In this document: positions 33,773 to 45,000 of the stretch, piece by piece
How the letters are laid out: each line of letters begins with the position of its first letter
How positions within the stretch are numbered: position 1 is the stretch's first letter
Origin: Streptomyces sp. NBC_00247
Lineage (GTDB): Bacteria; Actinomycetota; Actinomycetes; Streptomycetales; Streptomycetaceae
Reading direction: 5' to 3'
NCBI RefSeq assembly: GCF_036188265.1
Contig: NZ_CP108093.1
Span: forward strand, 6,415,001 to 6,479,000
DNA: 64,000 bases
Program-made: the position numbers and the translations under genes
Notes under the pieces: generated by a model
Seen by the model: the letters and a program-made list of their open reading frames with translations, nothing else
The model's database searches: none
Told to the model about the DNA's origin: nothing

Positions 33773-35829
33773 CAGGGCCTCCAGGACCGGCAGCGCTCGT
33801 CCAGGACCTTGGCCAGAGAGCGGATCGTCGGGTTGTCGAAGATGTCGGTCATGCTGATCCGCGCGTCGGTCAGCGCCTGCAACCGACCTCGAAGTTCCAC
33901 CGCCGCAAGCGAGTTCAGTCCCCAAGTGACGACGATGTCGTCGTCGAGGCCGACTCTGCCGTATTCGCCGAGCACGTCGCCGATGGCGGTGCGCACCGCG
34001 GTGGTGGTGTCGCTCGCCTGCCCGGTGGTGGCGATGGCGTCCGCCGTGGCCGGTGTCGGCCAGAAGCGTCGCCGGGCGAAAGGATATGTGGGCAAGTCGA
34101 CCCGTCGTGCACCGGATCCGGCGAACACATCCGCCCAGTCGGCCACACCGGCGGCCACGAATCGCTCGGCCAGGTCACGCAGCGTGGTCTGCCCGAATAC
34201 GCCGCCGGGCTCCGGCGCGACGGCGAGGGTACGCAGACCCGTCATCAGTTCGTCCTGGTCCGTGCCGAGCACGACGCAGCGGTGGCCGAACCGCGCCCGG
34301 GTGAGCAGAGTGAACCCGACGTCCGCCGGGTCGATGTCCGCGTCCGCGTTCTCCAGGAACGTGAGCAGCCGGGTGGCCTGTGCTGTCAGCGCGTCCGGGG
34401 TCTTCGCCGAGAGCACCCAGGGCACGGCGGGCAGAGAGCGCCGCGGTGGGGCGGGCGCCGGTGGTGCCTGTTCGAGGATGACGTGTGCGTTGGTTCCGGA
34501 GATCCCGAACGACGACACCGCGGCGCGGCGTGGTCGTCCGGTGTCCGGCCAGTCCTGGGTGCTGGTGGCCAGTTGTACGGCGCCGGTGGACCAGGAGATG
34601 TGAGAACTCGGCGCGTCGACGTGCAAGGTGGCGGGTACGGTGCCGTGGTCCATGGCGGCGACCATTTTGATCAGTCCGGCGATGCCCGCGGCGGCCTGGG
34701 CGTGTCCGATGTTGGACTTCAGCGACCCCAGGAGGACCGGCCGTTCGGGCGGCCGGTGCCGGCCGTAGGTGGCCAGCACCGCATGGGCCTCGATCGGGTC
34801 GCCCAACACCGTTCCGGTGCCGTGCGCTTCCACGACGTCGACGTCCGCCGTGGTCAGTCCGGCGTCGGCGAGTGCCGTTCGGATGACCCGCTGCTGGGAC
34901 GGGCCGTTGGGCGCCGTGAGCCCGTTGGAGGCGCCGTCCTGGTTGACCGCGCTGCCCCGGACCAGGGCCAGCACTCGGTGCCCGTGGCGCCGCGCGTCCG
35001 AGAGTCGCTCCAGTGCGACGACGCCCGCGCCTTCGGCCCAGGCGGTGCCGTCCGCCGAGGCGGCGAACGACTTGCACCGCGCATCGGGCGACAGGCCACG
35101 CTGCCGGGCGAAGTCGAGGAAGACGCGGGGGGTCGACATGACGGTCGCCCCTCCGGCCAGGACCAGGTCCGTCTCACCCGAACGCAATGAGCGGCATGCC
35201 AGGTGCAAGGCCACCAACGACGACGAACACGCGGTGTCGACGGTCACCGCAGGCCCCTCAAGACCCAGCGTGTACGCCACCCGGCCAGAGATCAGACTGG
35301 CTGCCGTGCCGGTCGACCGGTAGCCTTCCGTACCGGCTTCCTGGACGTCGCGCCCGTACTCCTGAGCCATGTGGCCCACGAACACCCCGGTCGCGCTGCC
35401 GGCCAGGGTCTGTGGGGCGATGCCCGCGTTCTCCAGTGCCTCCCAGGCCACTTCGAGCACCAGACGCTGCTGCGGATCCATCGCGAGCGCCTCGCTGGGG
35501 CTGATCCCGAAGAACCCGGCGTCGAACCCCGCGATGTCGTCGAGGAACCCTCCCTCACGGACATACGTCGTGCCCGGACGGTCCGGGTCCGGATCGTAGA
35601 GCGTGTCCAGGTCCCACCCACGGTCGGCGGGAAACGCGGAGATCACGTCGCGGCCGCCGACCGAGACCTCCCACAAATCGGCCGCCGAGGCGACGCCCCC
35701 GGGAAACCGGCAGCCGACGCCCACGATCGCGACCGGATCGTCACTGCTGCCGTTCCGGCGCAGTCGCTCGATTTCCTTGAGTGACTCACGCAGCGCTTTC
35801 ACCAGCCTGGCTTCGGTGTCCCCGCTCAT
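33772..35829 (-). CDS. AT-less type I PKS module, KS-ACP
   Basis: A 685-residue PKS. N-terminal docking-type coiled coil (MSGDTEARLVKALRESLKE), KS ~30-455 with Cys in DTACSSSL (~200), EAHGTGT and NIGH. The KS-to-AT linker (LSAKTPDALTAQATRLL ... HRCVVLGTDQDEL) then runs straight into a post-AT linker (VDLPTYPFARRRFW); the whole AT domain is missing. The ACP near 637 reads WGLNSLAAVEL, with Asn before the phosphopantetheine Ser. No KR, DH or TE. It should extend by one unit loaded in trans and leave a beta-ketoacyl chain. Its start overlaps the 68-residue ORF (ATGA). The KS is nearly identical in DNA to one at 44.7-46.0 kb. Confidence 0.93.
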   Translation of the reverse strand: MSGDTEARLVKALRESLKEIERLRRNGSSDDPVAIVGVGCRFPGGVASAADLWEVSVGGRDVISAFPADRGWDLDTLYDPDPDRPGTTYVREGGFLDDIAGFDAGFFGISPSEALAMDPQQRLVLEVAWEALENAGIAPQTLAGSATGVFVGHMAQEYGRDVQEAGTEGYRSTGTAASLISGRVAYTLGLEGPAVTVDTACSSSLVALHLACRSLRSGETDLVLAGGATVMSTPRVFLDFARQRGLSPDARCKSFAASADGTAWAEGAGVVALERLSDARRHGHRVLALVRGSAVNQDGASNGLTAPNGPSQQRVIRTALADAGLTTADVDVVEAHGTGTVLGDPIEAHAVLATYGRHRPPERPVLLGSLKSNIGHAQAAAGIAGLIKMVAAMDHGTVPATLHVDAPSSHISWSTGAVQLATSTQDWPDTGRPRRAAVSSFGISGTNAHVILEQAPPAPAPPRRSLPAVPWVLSAKTPDALTAQATRLLTFLENADADIDPADVGFTLLTRARFGHRCVVLGTDQDELMTGLRTLAVAPEPGGVFGQTTLRDLAERFVAAGVADWADVFAGSGARRVDLPTYPFARRRFWPTPATADAIATTGQASDTTTAVRTAIGDVLGEYGRVGLDDDIVVTWGLNSLAAVELRGRLQALTDARISMTDIFDNPTIRSLAKVLDERCRSWRP
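34463..35742. repeat. Long direct repeat: KS copy 1 (terminal AT-less module)
   Basis: Two blocks, 34463-35286 and 35375-35742, match 44724-45547 and 45621-45988 with only scattered single-base differences (offsets 10261 and 10246). Between the blocks, 88 nt here differ from 73 nt in the other copy. This is recent duplication or gene conversion with a divergent patch. Confidence 0.9.
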
Positions 35830-36032
35830 GGCGCGTCACTCCGTCCGGAGCCGTACGGATGGACTTCGATCGGGATCTGTACCGGTATCCAGGTGCTGCC
35901 CATCGCGACGAGGCCCTGCCAGAGCAGGGTCGTCAGGGCCCAGTGCCACTGGGACGGCATGGGCTGCGCCCGGGGGACCGTGCCGGACGGCCGTCGCGCC
36001 GGGCTCCGCACTGCTCGAATCCGGTCGGTCAT
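35826..36032 (-). CDS. Unrecognised 68-residue protein coupled between two PKS genes
   Basis: Small ORF filling the gap between the two PKS genes exactly: its ATG overlaps the big PKS stop and its TGA overlaps the next PKS start, both as ATGA. Codon choice is GC-rich at third positions like the neighbours. The N-terminus is basic (RIRAVRSPARRPSG); the middle is hydrophobic and Trp-rich (QWHWALTTLLWQGLVAMG), then TWIPVQIPIEVHPYG. I recognise no family. A docking adaptor, small membrane anchor or chaperone is possible; the alternative is a chance frame kept open by selection on the overlaps. Confidence 0.6.
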   Translation of the reverse strand: MTDRIRAVRSPARRPSGTVPRAQPMPSQWHWALTTLLWQGLVAMGSTWIPVQIPIEVHPYGSGRSDAP

Positions 36033-39000
36033 CGCGAGCCGTCCTCACCCAGCGCGACCGCGATCAGCTCTTCGACATCCATCGTGTCAATCAACTCCTT
36101 CTGGTCCGGTGCTGCGTCAGACAGCGGTGCGACGAGGGTTCGGTGTATGTGGTCGGTGAGCGCTGCGGGAGTCGGGTAGTCGAACACCACCGTGGCCGGC
36201 AGCGGCGCATCGGTCAGCGGTGCGAGGGCGTTCCGCAGTTCGATCGCGGTGAGCGAGTCGACGCCCAGGTCGCGGAAGGTGCGGTCCGCGTCGAGCGGCT
36301 GCGCTTCGCTGTGGCCGAGCAGCGTCACCAGCTCGTGGCCCAGAAGGTCCAGCACGCGTTGCCGCTGCTCGTCGGGGTCGAGGCGGGCCAGTTCCTGCCT
36401 CAGCCGCAGCGCGTCGTCCTGACGGCTCGGCCGGACAGGGCTGCGCAGGGTGACCGCGGCTACCTGCGCGCGCGGCGCCGTCAGGGCGGCGTCGAACATC
36501 GCCAGGCCGTCGGATTCGGAGATCGCCGCGAGCCCTCGGTCGCGCAGCCGCGCCAGATCCGCGTCGCGCAGGTGCTCGGTCATGCCTCGCTGCCCCGCCC
36601 ACAGACCCCAGGCGATGGATACGGCGGGCAGGCCCCTGGCCCTGCGATGCGCGGCCAGCCCGTCCAGGAAGGAGTTCGCCGCGGCATAGTTGGCCTGCCC
36701 CGCCGAACCGAGCATGCCGGCCACGGAGGAGAAGAGTACGAACGCGGTCAGGTCAAAACCGAGCGTCGCCCGGTGCAGATTCCACGCGGCATCCGCTTTG
36801 GCCGCGAGCACGGCGTCCAGTCGCCGCGGCGTCAGTGACTCCAGTACCCCGTCTTCGAGTACGCCGGCCGCGTGCACCACCGCGGTCAGTCCGGGTGTCA
36901 CCAGGCCGGCCACCGCGGCCGGGTCGGCGACATCACAGGCTACGATCTCGACGGTCGCGCCCAGCTCGGTCAGCTCCGCCCGCAGCGCGGGCGCTTCCGG
37001 TGCGGCCGGCCCGCGCCTGCTGGCCAGCACCAGCCGCCTCACTCCGTGCGCGGCCACCAGATGCCGGGCGAAGAGCGCGCCGAGACCGCCGGTGCCGCCG
37101 GTGATCAGTACCGTGCTCTCGGGACTGAAGGGGGACACCCCCTCCGAGGGCTGAGGCAGGGGGGCCAGCCGGGCCGTATGCGCCACCCCCGAGCGGATCA
37201 TCAGTTGTGGCTCCCCCGTCGCCATGACCGCGGGCAGATCGAGTTCGCCGTCGGTGTCCACCAGGACGAACCGGCCGGGCTGTTCGATCTGTGCGGAGCG
37301 CACCAGTCCCCACACCGCCGCGCCGGCCAGGTCGGGCACATCCTCGCCCGGCAGCCCGACCGCGCCATGGGTCACGATCACCAGCCGCTGTGCCGTCGGC
37401 GCGGTCAACGCGGCGAGCACCTTCCGCGTCGCCTCGTGCACCGAGGACACGACGTCCCCGCTGCCGGAGAATCCGTCGAGCACCGCGACGTCGCCGAACG
37501 ACGCGGAGACGGTGGCGGGCGTGGAGGGCAGCGGAATCCAGGCCAGTTCCTGTACTCGGCGGGCCGATGCGGACATCGGCCGCAGACGGACCGATTCGGC
37601 GGTCAGGACCGGTCGGCCGGTCCCATCGTGCACCGCGACCGACACCCCGTCCGGCCCTGCGGGGGACAGCCGGACTCGCAGCCTGTCCGCCCCGGCCCGG
37701 TGCAGCATGACGTTCTGCCAGGCGAACGGCACGTCCGAGCCGCTGCGGCCGGTGCCCGACAACCACGCCTGCAACGCCGCGTCCAGCAGAGCCGGGTGCA
37801 GGCCGTAGCCGGTCGTGTCGACGTCGGCCGCGACCTCGGCGAGCACGTCGTCACCGTCGCGCCATATCGCGCGCAGCCCCCGGAAAGCCGGTCCGTAGTC
37901 GAGTCCCTGGTCTGCCAGCCGGTCGTACGCGCCGTCCGGGTCGATCGGCACGGCGCTGGGAGGGGGCCAGACGACCTGCCGTGCGGGTGCTGCCCGGTCC
38001 GCCGTGGTCACCGAGCCCCTGGCATGCACCACCCAGGGTGCGGTCGGTTCGTCCGCCCGGGCGGACACCACCACCTCACCGGTCGGATGGGCGACCACCT
38101 GGAGGGACAGCCGGCCCTGTTCGGGCAGCACCAGCGGAGCCTGGATCACCAATTCACGCACCGTGTCCGCCCCGATCTCGGCGCCGGTACGCAGTGCCAG
38201 TTCGGCGAAGAAGGTACCGGGAGCGAGAACCGAGCCGGCCACCGAGTGGTCGGCCATCCAACCGGGCGAGTTCCGGGAGACCGAGCCGGACAGAACCACC
38301 GTGCCGCTGTCCGGCAGCTCCATCAGGGCAGTCAGGACGGGGTGGTCCGTCGCGACGAACCCGAGTCCCGTCGGGGCAGCCGGCGGCTCCGGCCGCAGCC
38401 AGTAGTGCCGCCGGTCGAACGCATAGGTGGGCAGCTCCGCGAAGGGGCCGGTCGGCTCGCCGAACATCGTCCGCAGGTCCAGGGGCAGACCCCGCGCGAA
38501 CAACTCGCCGAGCGCGGGCAGCAGACCGGCCAGTTCGGCCCGGTCGCCGCGCAGCAGCGGCAACGCGGTCACCTCGGTGGGTATGGCCTGCGCGACCAGG
38601 GTGGTCAGTGCCCGCCCCGGCCCGATCTCGACGAAGGTCCTCGCGCCCTGTTCCGCGAGGGCGTTCACACAGGGGAGGAACTGCACGGTCTGCCTGGCAT
38701 GCCGCAGCCAGTAGTCAGCCGAACGCAGGTCCTCGTCGCCGGCCAGCTCGCCGGTGACACCGGACATGATCGGGATGGTCGCAGGGTGGTAGGTGACCTC
38801 CCGGGCCACTGCGGCGAACTCGCCAAGCAGACCGTCCAGTCCGGCCGAGTGGAACGCGTACCGGGTTCGCAGCCTGAGCGACCGCCACCCACGGGCACGA
38901 CAGCGTTCGACGACCCGCTCGACGGCATCCGGCGCCCCGGAGACGACAGTCGCGTCCTTCGTGTTCACGGCGGCGATCGACACCCCCGGTTCGAGGACGC

Positions 39001-42000
39001 TCTCGACCTCATCGGCGCCGGCCAGGATCTGCACCATGCTGCCGGGCGGCAGGGCGCCCATGACACGGCCCCGCGCAGTGATCATCCTGGCGGCGTCGGG
39101 CAGCGACAGGACTCCGGCCACGTGCGCCGCGGCCAGTTCGCCGAAGGAATGGCCGAGCAGATAGTCCGGTCGCAGTCCGAAGGATTCGACGAGCCGGAAC
39201 AGCGCGACCTCGATGGCGAACAGCGCGGGCTGGGTGAACTCGGTCCGGTCCTGAAGGATGGCCGCCTCAGGCGAGCCCTTCGCGGCGAACAGCAGGTCGC
39301 CCAGCGACCGGCCCAGGTGTACGTCCAGTTCGGCGAGTACCCCGTCGAGTGCGGCGGCGAACACCGGGAACTCGGCGTGCAACGCCGCGCCCATGGCCGC
39401 GTACTGGCCCCCGTGGCCGGGGAAGAGGAACACGACGGGCCCGGTCGTCGGCTCGGCCGGCTCAGCGTGGGCGGCCTCGGCCAGTCGGTCGAGCAGCTCG
39501 GCACGGTCCGCGCCGGTGACGACCGTCCGGTGCGGCAGCCGCGACCGCGTCGCGACCAGTGCCGAGGCGACGGCCGCCGGGCCAAGGTTCTCGTTCGTCC
39601 GCACATGGGCGAGCAGCCGGGCGGCCTGGCCGCGGAGCGCGGGTTTGGTGCGCGCGGACAGCACCCACGGCAGCACCGGCCAGTTCCGTTCCACGGCGAC
39701 CTGTTCCGGCTGCGGTGGGGCCTGTTCGAGGATCACGTGGGCGTTGGTTCCGGAGATGCCGAACGCCGACACCGCCGCCCGACGCGGCTGCCCCGTCCGC
39801 GGCCAGTCGACCGACTCGGTCGCCAGGGCTACGGCCCCGCCCGACCAGTCCACCGCGGACGTCGGCGGATCCGCGTGCAGTGTCGGCGCCACAATGCCCC
39901 GGTCGAGCGCGCCGATCATCTTGATCATGCCGGCCATGCCCGCGGCGGCCTGGGTGTGTCCGAGGTTCGACTTGACCGAGCCGAGCAGCAGCGGCCGGTC
40001 GGCGGGCCGGCCCTGACCGTATGTCGCCAGGATCGCCTCCGCCTCGATGGGATCGCCCAGCACCGTGCCCGTCCCGTGTGCTTCCAGCACGTCCACGTCC
40101 GCGGGGGACAGGCCGGCACCGGCGAGGGCGGAACGGATCACGCGTTGCTGGGACGGGCCGTTCGGTGCGGTCAGCCCGTTCGACGCGCCGTCCTGGTTCA
40201 CCGCGCTGCCGCGTACCACCGCGAGCACCCGGTGCCCGTGCGCCCTGGCCCGGGACAGCCGCTCCAGCACCAGGACGCCCGCGCCTTCGCTCCAGCCGGT
40301 CCCGTCGGCCGCGGCACCGAACGACTTGCACCGCCCATCGGCGGCCAGGCCGCCCTGCTTGGCGAACTCCACGAACACCCTTGGTGTGGCCATCACCGTG
40401 GCGCCGCCTACCAGCGCCAGCTCGCACTCGTCGGACTGAAGCGACCGCGTAGCCAGGTGCACCGCGACCAACGATGAGGAGCAGGCCGTGTCCACGGTGA
40501 TCGCGGGCCCCTCCAGACCGAGCGCGTACGCGACTCGGCCGGAGGCCACACTGCCTTGGCTGCCGACCAGTCGGTAACCCTCCACCCCGGCTGCGGCGTC
40601 ATCGACGCCCGCGCCGTACTCCTGGGCCATGATTCCGGCGAACACGCCGGTGCGGCTGCCGGCCAGCGACTCAGGGGCGATGCCGGCGCGCTCGACCGCT
40701 TCCCAGCACACCTCGAGCAGCAATCGCTGCTGCGGGTCCATCGCGGCCGCCTCGTGCGGGTTGATGCCGAAGAACGCGGCGTCGAACGCACCCGCGTCGG
40801 CGAGGAATCCACCCTGACGCAGGGAGGGACCGCTCATGGGCCATCCGCGGTCGGCCGGGAAATCACCGATCACCTCCCTGCCGTTGACCACGGTTTCCCA
40901 CAGGTCCCCGGGCGAGTCGATCCCGCCCGGGAACCGACAACCGATACCCACCACGACGATCGGATCGGTGGCGTCCACCGCCGCCGCCGCCTGCTCGTCA
41001 GCGCGTGCGGTGCGTCCGGCGGCCCGGTCGCGCAGGTAATCGGCCAGTGCGGCAGGCGTGGGGTAGTCGAAGACCACGGCCGCGGGCAGCGACATGCCGG
41101 TGGCCGTTTTGAGCCGGTTGCGCAGTTCTACGGCGAGCAGCGAGTCGAAGCCAAGATCCCGGAACTTGCGGTCCGGATCGATCAGCTCGCCGCCCCGCCC
41201 GAGAACGACCGCGGCCTCCGCCCGTGTCAGCGCGAGCAGGTCCGCGGGTGCGGGCCCCGTGGTGGGCGATGGCTGCCGCCGGGGCGGTGCCAGGTCCCTC
41301 AGCGCCGAAGGCAGTTCGCCGAGGTCCGCGGAGACCCGAAGCGCCGCGCGGTCGACCGGCATCGCGACGACGTACGGCCGGTGTTGCGCGATGGCGGCGT
41401 CGAAGAGGTCCAGCCCGGCGTCGACCGGCAGTTCGACCAGCCCACGCCGCTCGAGCCGGACGATGTCCGCGTCACGCAGTCGTCCGGCCATGCCCGTGGT
41501 GTGGTCCCACAACCCCCAGCCGATGGACAGCGTGGGCAGCCCACGAGCATGCCGGTGAGCCGCCAGAGCGTCGAGGAAGGCGTTGGCTGCCGCGTAGTTG
41601 GCCTGGCCTGCCCCGCCACACACGCCGAGCACGGAGGAGAACAGCACGAGCTTGGCACCGGTCCGCGCGGTGGCCTCGTGCAGATACCACGCGGCGTCGG
41701 CCTTGGGCGACAGCACGGAGTCCATCCGCTCCGGGGTCAGCGAGTCGAGTACGCCGTCGTCGAGCACGCCGGCCGTGTGGATCACCGTGGTCAGTTCCGG
41801 CGTCACCAGGGAAGCCAGCGCGGCACGGTCGGTGACGTCGCACGACACCACCTGCGCCGTCGCCCCCAGACCGGCCAGTTCCGCGACCAGCTCCCTGGCG
41901 CCGGGAGCGTCCGGGCCCCGCCGTGAGGCAAGCACCAGTCGCCGCACCCCGTGGCGGGTCACCAGATGGCGCGCCAGTACTGAACCGAGTCCTCCGGTGC

Positions 42001-45000
42001 CGCCGGTGATCAGGGTCGGCCCGGTCGGGTCGATCCCGCCCGGAGCGGCGGAGGCCGGTACCGGCGCAAGCCGGGACGTGTGCAGAACACCGGAGCGGAT
42101 CACCACCTCCGGTTCACCGCTCGCCACGACGGTAGCGAAGTCGATGTCCGCGTCGCTGTCCACGAGTACGAACCGGCCGGGCGCTTCGACCTGCGCCGCG
42201 CGCACCAGGCCCCACACCGCGGCGGCGACCGGGTCGGACGGTCCGTCGCCGGCCGGCCCCACCGCGCCACGGGTGAAGACCAGCAGAATGCTGTCCGCCG
42301 ACCGCTCGTCGGCGAGCCAGTCCTGGAGTACCCCGAGCATTCGGTGGGTGGCGGCGTGGGTACGGGCGACCATGTCCGGTCCGGCGGCGTCCGGTTCGGT
42401 GCCCGAGCCGAATCCGCCGTCGAGCGCGACGACATTCGGGATCGGCGCCGTCCGGTCCAGATCGTCCCAGGCAACGACCGACACCGGAATCGCACGCGGC
42501 CGGGCCAGCGGCCGCCAGTCGAGTTCCAGCAACTGGTGGACGGTGAACCGGCCGGCCCGGGAGATCGCGGCCTGCTGTTCGGACGACACCTGTCGCAACA
42601 CGATCGACCCGACGGCGCACACCGGCCGACCGGACTCGTCGTATGCCGCGAGGGACACCTCGTCCGGCCCCCCCGGCGTGATCACCACCCGCAGGGCGGT
42701 GGCACCGGTGGCGAACAGTCGGACGTCGGACCAGGAGAACGGCAGCGCCATGCCGTGCCCGGCGACGGTGAACAGTGCCGCGTGCAACGCCGCGTCGAGC
42801 AAAGCCGGGTGCAGGGCGAAGCCGGCTGCGTCCGCCTCGGCGGGAAGAGCGACCTCGGCGAACACCTCGTCGCCCCGGCGCCACATCGCACGCAGACCAC
42901 GAAACGCCGGCCCGTAGCCATAACCGCGCTCAGCCAGCCGCGGGTAGGCATCGCTCAGGTCGACCTCGGTCGCATCGAAGGGAGGCCACGCGGCGGGTTG
43001 CGGCGGTCCATCCGTCTTCTGGGCGGCCAGCTCGCCGCGCGCGTGCGTCACCCATCCCCGGTCGGTGCGGGAATGGATCGTCACCTCGTTGGCGCCCCCG
43101 ACCACCCGGATGTCCACGCTGCCCTGCTCCGGCAGTACGAGCGGGGTCTGGATCACCAGTTCCCGCACGCTCTCGCGGCCGGCCTCGGCGCCCGCACGCA
43201 GGGCCAGTTCCACGAATGCCGTGGCCGGCAGCAACGTCGCTCCCGCGGCCGTGTGATCGGCCAGCCAGCCGTGCGTGGCGAGCGACAGCCGTCCGGTCAA
43301 CAGAGTCGTATCCGTGTCCGGCAGTTCGGCCACGGCTCCGAGCATCGGATGGTCCGCGACGGCCAGGCCCAGCCCTGTCACGTCCGTGTGCGGCTTCGGC
43401 TCCAGCCAGTACCGCTTACGGTCGAACGCGTACGTGGGCAGAGGCACTTGACGGGCATCGCCGAATACCGAGTCCCACGTCACCTCACCGCCGCGCACGT
43501 ACCGCTGCGCGGCGGAGGTCAGGAACCGGGCCGGACCGCCCTCGCCGCGGCGCAGGGAGCCGGTCACGGTGACCGTACGGCCGTCCTGCTCCGCGGTCTG
43601 TTCGATGTGGATTCCCAGCGCCGCATGCGGGGCGCACTCCACGAAGTGCGTGAACCCATCGGCGAGCAGGGCCTCGACGGATCGGCGGAAGGCCACTGGC
43701 TGCCGGCAGTTCTGGTACCAGTAGGCGGGGTTGAGGTCCTCGCCCGCGATGGCCGCTCCGGTCACCGTCGAGTAGATCGGCACCGAGGCGGCCGAGGGGC
43801 GGACGAACGAGGCCAGGTCGGCGAACTGTTCTTCCAGTGGATCGACCAGATGGGAGTGCGAGGCGCGCGGAGCCACGGTCCGGGCCCGCAGTCCGGCCGC
43901 GCGCAGTTCGGCAGTGAACTCGGCCAGCGTGTCCACCGGCCCGGCGACCGTCGTCCCGTTCGGACCGCTGACGCCCGCTATCGTCAGGCCGGGAAGCAGC
44001 CGTGGCGCCACGACGCTCTCCGTTGCGGCGACCGAGACGATCGCGCCGGAGAGTTGCTCGGCCATCAGCCTCGACCGGGCCACGATGAGCCGGCACCCCT
44101 CGGTGAGAGAGATCGCTCCGGCGAGGCAGGCGGCCGCGATCTCCCCCTGTGAGGTGCCCACGACCGCGTCGGGCCGCACTCCGAGGGAACGCCACTGTTC
44201 GGCCAGGGAGACCATGACCGCGAACAGCATGGGGTGCACGACGTCGACGCGCGCCAGCCAGGAATCATCGGCGGTCTCCCGGACCGTGTCCAGCAGTGAC
44301 CAGTCCACCAGCGGGTCGATGATCCGGGCGCAGTCGGCCATCCGCGCGGCGAACACCGGTGCGCAGTCGAGGAGTTCGGCGGCCATACCCATCCACTCGA
44401 CGCCCTGCCCGGGGAAGACGAACGCGGTCTTGCCCGGATTCTCCGCGGCTTGGCCGTACGTCACGTTTTCGGCGGGCAGGCCGGCGGCCACCGCGGACAG
44501 CCCGGCGATCAGGTCGGTGGAGTCCGTACCGATCACCACGGCACGGTGCGCGAACCGCGACCGTCCAGTCGCCAGCGACCGGCCGATGTCGGCCGCGTCG
44601 TGCTCGGCGGCAGGTGCGAGCAATCGCTGCGCTTGGCCGCGCAGCGCGTCCGGGGTCTTCGCCGAGAGCACCCAGGGCACAGCGGACCATGGGGGCTCGT
44701 CCTGGGCCTTGTCCGCCTGGGCGGGTGCCTGTTCGAGGATGACGTGTGCGTTGGTTCCGGAGATCCCGAACGACGACACCGCGGCGCGGCGTGGTCGTCC
44801 GGTGTCCGGCCAGTCCTGGGTGCTGGTGGCCAGTTGTACGGCGCCGGTGGACCAGGAGATGTGAGAACTCGGCGCGTCGACGTGCAGGGTGGCGGGTACG
44901 GTGCCGTGGTCCATGGCGGCGACCATTTTGATCAGTCCGGCGATGCCCGCGGCGGCTTGGGCGTGTCCGATGTTGGACTTCAGCGACCCCAGGAGGACCG

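Noticed and set aside
36872..40477. 1201-residue plus-strand frame
   Set aside because: Antisense shadow of PKS module 2; no recognisable domain.
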